DNA of 7,820 nt, taken from positions 1 through 7,820 of the forward strand of contig JAGYMJ010000407.1 in assembly GCA_018400625.1 (NCBI GenBank). Direction: 5' to 3'. The DNA is from Planctomycetota bacterium. GTDB taxonomy: Bacteria; Planctomycetota; Brocadiia; SM23-32. This document shows, in pieces, positions 6,575 through 7,820 of the stretch (positions are counted from its first letter, which is position 1; each line of letters starts with the position of its first letter). The position numbers were made by a program, and so were the translations under genes. The notes beneath the pieces are model-generated. The model saw only the letters and a program-made list of their open reading frames with translations, was not told the DNA's origin and did no database searches.

Positions 6575-7591
6575 TTATGGGCCTGCTGCAACCATATTTA
6601 AGGCCGTTCTGATCGCATTTTTCATCGATTCCGGATCGGCCTTGTATTGGCCGGCAATATCATATGCCGTCCCATGCGCGGGGCTGGTTCGTATGAGAGG
6701 CAACCCGAGAGTAACATTTACCGCTTTGCCGAGACCCAGCATTTTCACGGGTATCATTCCCTGGTCATGGTAGATAGCAACCACGCCACTATACATCCCT
6801 TGAGCCGCTTTATAAAACAGTGTATCGGCGGGCAGAGGGCCCTGGATTCCAATCCCGCTTTGATGCAGCTTATCAATAGCCGGTTTCAGGATCATCCGTT
6901 CCTCATCCCCGAAACGTCCTCCGTCCCCCGCGTGCGGATTTAAGGCACAAAGAGCGATGTCTTGAGAATTTTTCCCAAAATATTTCTCCAGGGCCTCGGC
7001 AAAAGTACGTGCAGCATGGAAAATTTTCCCCGTGGTGAGCGATCCCGGGATGTTTTTAACGGCGAGATGGGTCGTAACGAACGCCACCCTGAGCGGGTCA
7101 CTGAGCATCATCATAACCGGCCGGCGATGCGCGCCGCATAATTCGCCCAGCATCTCGGTATGCCCCGGATGCTTACATCCGGCCAATTTAAGCGCTTCTT
7201 TACTTATCGGGCCGGTGGCTATAGCGTCGGCCCGGCCCGACATCACTTCCCTCACGGCCCTTTCGATGAACTTTACACTGGCCTTCCCGCCTTCCGGAGT
7301 GGGTACTGCCGGCTCCTTTACCGGGCCCGGGTCGATAACATCCATATCCAAAACCGCTATACGCCCTTTTTCCGAAACAGGTGTTTTAACACATTCGGGC
7401 TTTATTTTTATGTCCTTTGAAGAAGCCAGTTCGTCTAAAAGTCTGAGTGAACCACAGATTGTGATGGCTGCCCCTGAATTTCCCACCCATTTTTTATCAT
7501 TCAAGATTTTCAAGCACAGTTCGGGGCCAATCCCCAACGGATCCCCCATCGTCACGATAATACCCGGCGTCTGTGTTTGTGCTTTGCACAT
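6575..7591 (-). CDS. pdxA: 4-hydroxythreonine-4-phosphate dehydrogenase
   Basis: PdxA oxidises 4-phosphohydroxy-L-threonine with NAD(P)+ in the DXP-dependent route to pyridoxal 5'-phosphate. The 338-residue protein is full length. Visible signatures are MGDPLGIGPE (15-24), ATGPISKEAL (125-134), HPGHTE (141-146), the three metal-binding histidines His175 (TTHLAV), His220 (LNPHAG) and His275 (YHDQG), and the C-terminal RTSPAHGTAYDIAG stretch (301-314). PdxA paralogues (PdxA2, acting on four-carbon acid phosphates such as D-threonate 4-phosphate) share these motifs; no DUF1537 kinase partner is present here, so the vitamin B6 role is favoured. The ATG at 7591 has only a weak GGTG ahead of it. 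An ATG at 7599 is out of frame. The gene is the first of a probable pdxA-thrS-trpC transcription unit. Confidence 0.92.
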   Translation of the reverse strand: MCKAQTQTPGIIVTMGDPLGIGPELCLKILNDKKWVGNSGAAITICGSLRLLDELASSKDIKIKPECVKTPVSEKGRIAVLDMDVIDPGPVKEPAVPTPEGGKASVKFIERAVREVMSGRADAIATGPISKEALKLAGCKHPGHTEMLGELCGAHRRPVMMMLSDPLRVAFVTTHLAVKNIPGSLTTGKIFHAARTFAEALEKYFGKNSQDIALCALNPHAGDGGRFGDEERMILKPAIDKLHQSGIGIQGPLPADTLFYKAAQGMYSGVVAIYHDQGMIPVKMLGLGKAVNVTLGLPLIRTSPAHGTAYDIAGQYKADPESMKNAIRTALNMVAAGP

Positions 7592-7708
7592 GTCACCATT
7601 TACTCTGCTCGGCTTCAGCTAATCTTCGCTCTTGATTCATCGGTGGAAAAACGTCGAAAGGACTAGTGCTTAGTTGCGTAAGTCCGCGTAAAGTCCTAAA
7701 TCTGATAT

Positions 7709-7736
7709 ACTGTAAATATTCTGTGAACCTCGTCAA
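7709..7736 (-). promoter_or_regulatory. Possible promoter of the pdxA-thrS-trpC unit
   Basis: On the minus strand TTGACG (7736-7731, five of six matches to the -35 consensus) is followed after 16 bp by TACAGT (7714-7709, four of six to the -10 consensus). It would start transcription near 7702 and leave a leader of about 110 nt before pdxA. The -35 box sits directly beside the 11-bp inverted repeat at 7739-7770, which could therefore be an operator. The prediction rests on consensus matching only. Confidence 0.35.
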
Positions 7737-7738
7737 CT

Positions 7739-7770
7739 CATCTCCACCGTGCGCTGTGCCGGTGGAGATG
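7739..7770. repeat. Perfect 11-bp inverted repeat upstream of pdxA
   Basis: CATCTCCACCG (7739-7749) and CGGTGGAGATG (7760-7770) are exact reverse complements separated by 10 nt. A stable hairpin is possible on either strand. No T-run follows on either side, so a standard terminator is unlikely. It may be an operator, an RNA structure in a transcript from an upstream gene, or the core of a small repeat element. Confidence 0.65.
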
Positions 7771-7820
7771 CCACGGGGTTTACTGAGGACTTACCAAAAA
7801 AGATTATCCTTAGTTATGCA

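Larger units (their letters stand above)
7669..7820. repeat. Cluster of GTAAGTCC-type direct and inverted repeats upstream of pdxA
   Basis: GCGTAAGTCC (7676-7685) is followed at once by GCGTAAAGTCC (7686-7696), a direct near-repeat. The inverted form GGACTTAC occurs at 7787-7794. CTTAGTTGCGTA (7669-7680) recurs as CTTAGTTATGCA (7809-7820), nine of twelve bases the same and exactly 140 bp apart. The pattern of short terminal inverted repeats enclosing a palindrome is reminiscent of a small non-autonomous mobile element (MITE) or a dispersed intergenic repeat. No transposase is present and the right edge is cut by the window. Confidence 0.4.

Noticed and set aside
7592..7820. A divergent or upstream gene at the right edge
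   Set aside because: No frame of useful length with a start or recognisable protein sequence was found; the region is better described as leader and repeats.

Overview
This 7.8-kb window carries five intact protein-coding genes, all on the minus strand, so they are read from right to left: pdxA, thrS, trpC, a cytoplasmic-type alpha/beta-hydrolase (esterase family), and a DUF4838-type lipoprotein. No tRNA, rRNA, CRISPR array, transposase or phage gene is visible. DNA of moderate GC content, a DUF4838 lipoprotein, a polysaccharide-esterase-like hydrolase and sparse Shine-Dalgarno sequences would suit a free-living glycan-degrading bacterium. The PVC group (Kiritimatiellota, Lentisphaerota, Planctomycetota) is a plausible source, but this is a low-confidence inference from gene content only.

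Right part (about 3765-7820): a housekeeping cluster. A 229-bp leader on the right edge holds a possible promoter, an 11-bp inverted repeat and copies of a GTAAGTCC-type repeat. It precedes pdxA (pyridoxal phosphate synthesis), then thrS (threonyl-tRNA synthetase) 59 bp on, then trpC (indole-glycerol phosphate synthase) 21 bp on. The tight spacing suggests co-transcription, although the three proteins serve different pathways. All three retain the catalytic residues expected of their families.

Left part (147-3544): two accessory genes, each behind a spacer of about 200 bp. The first is a cysteine-rich alpha/beta-hydrolase with an intact Ser-Asp-His set and no signal peptide. The second is an acidic lipoprotein of 647 residues with a DUF4838 core. 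The spacer between them holds a GC-rich bulged hairpin with a T-rich tail, a likely terminator that competes with a smaller upstream hairpin. A TATAAT box and a well-placed AGGAG follow, so the lipoprotein gene probably has its own promoter. Both gene types often occur in carbohydrate-degradation settings, so a joint role in processing acylated or otherwise decorated glycans is possible but unproven.

The leftmost ~130 bp are about 68% GC by hand count, clearly richer than the rest, and contain no recognisable gene. I found no convincing new biological system. The observations most worth checking are the repeat-rich pdxA leader, the competing hairpins before the DUF4838 gene, and the GC-rich left edge.
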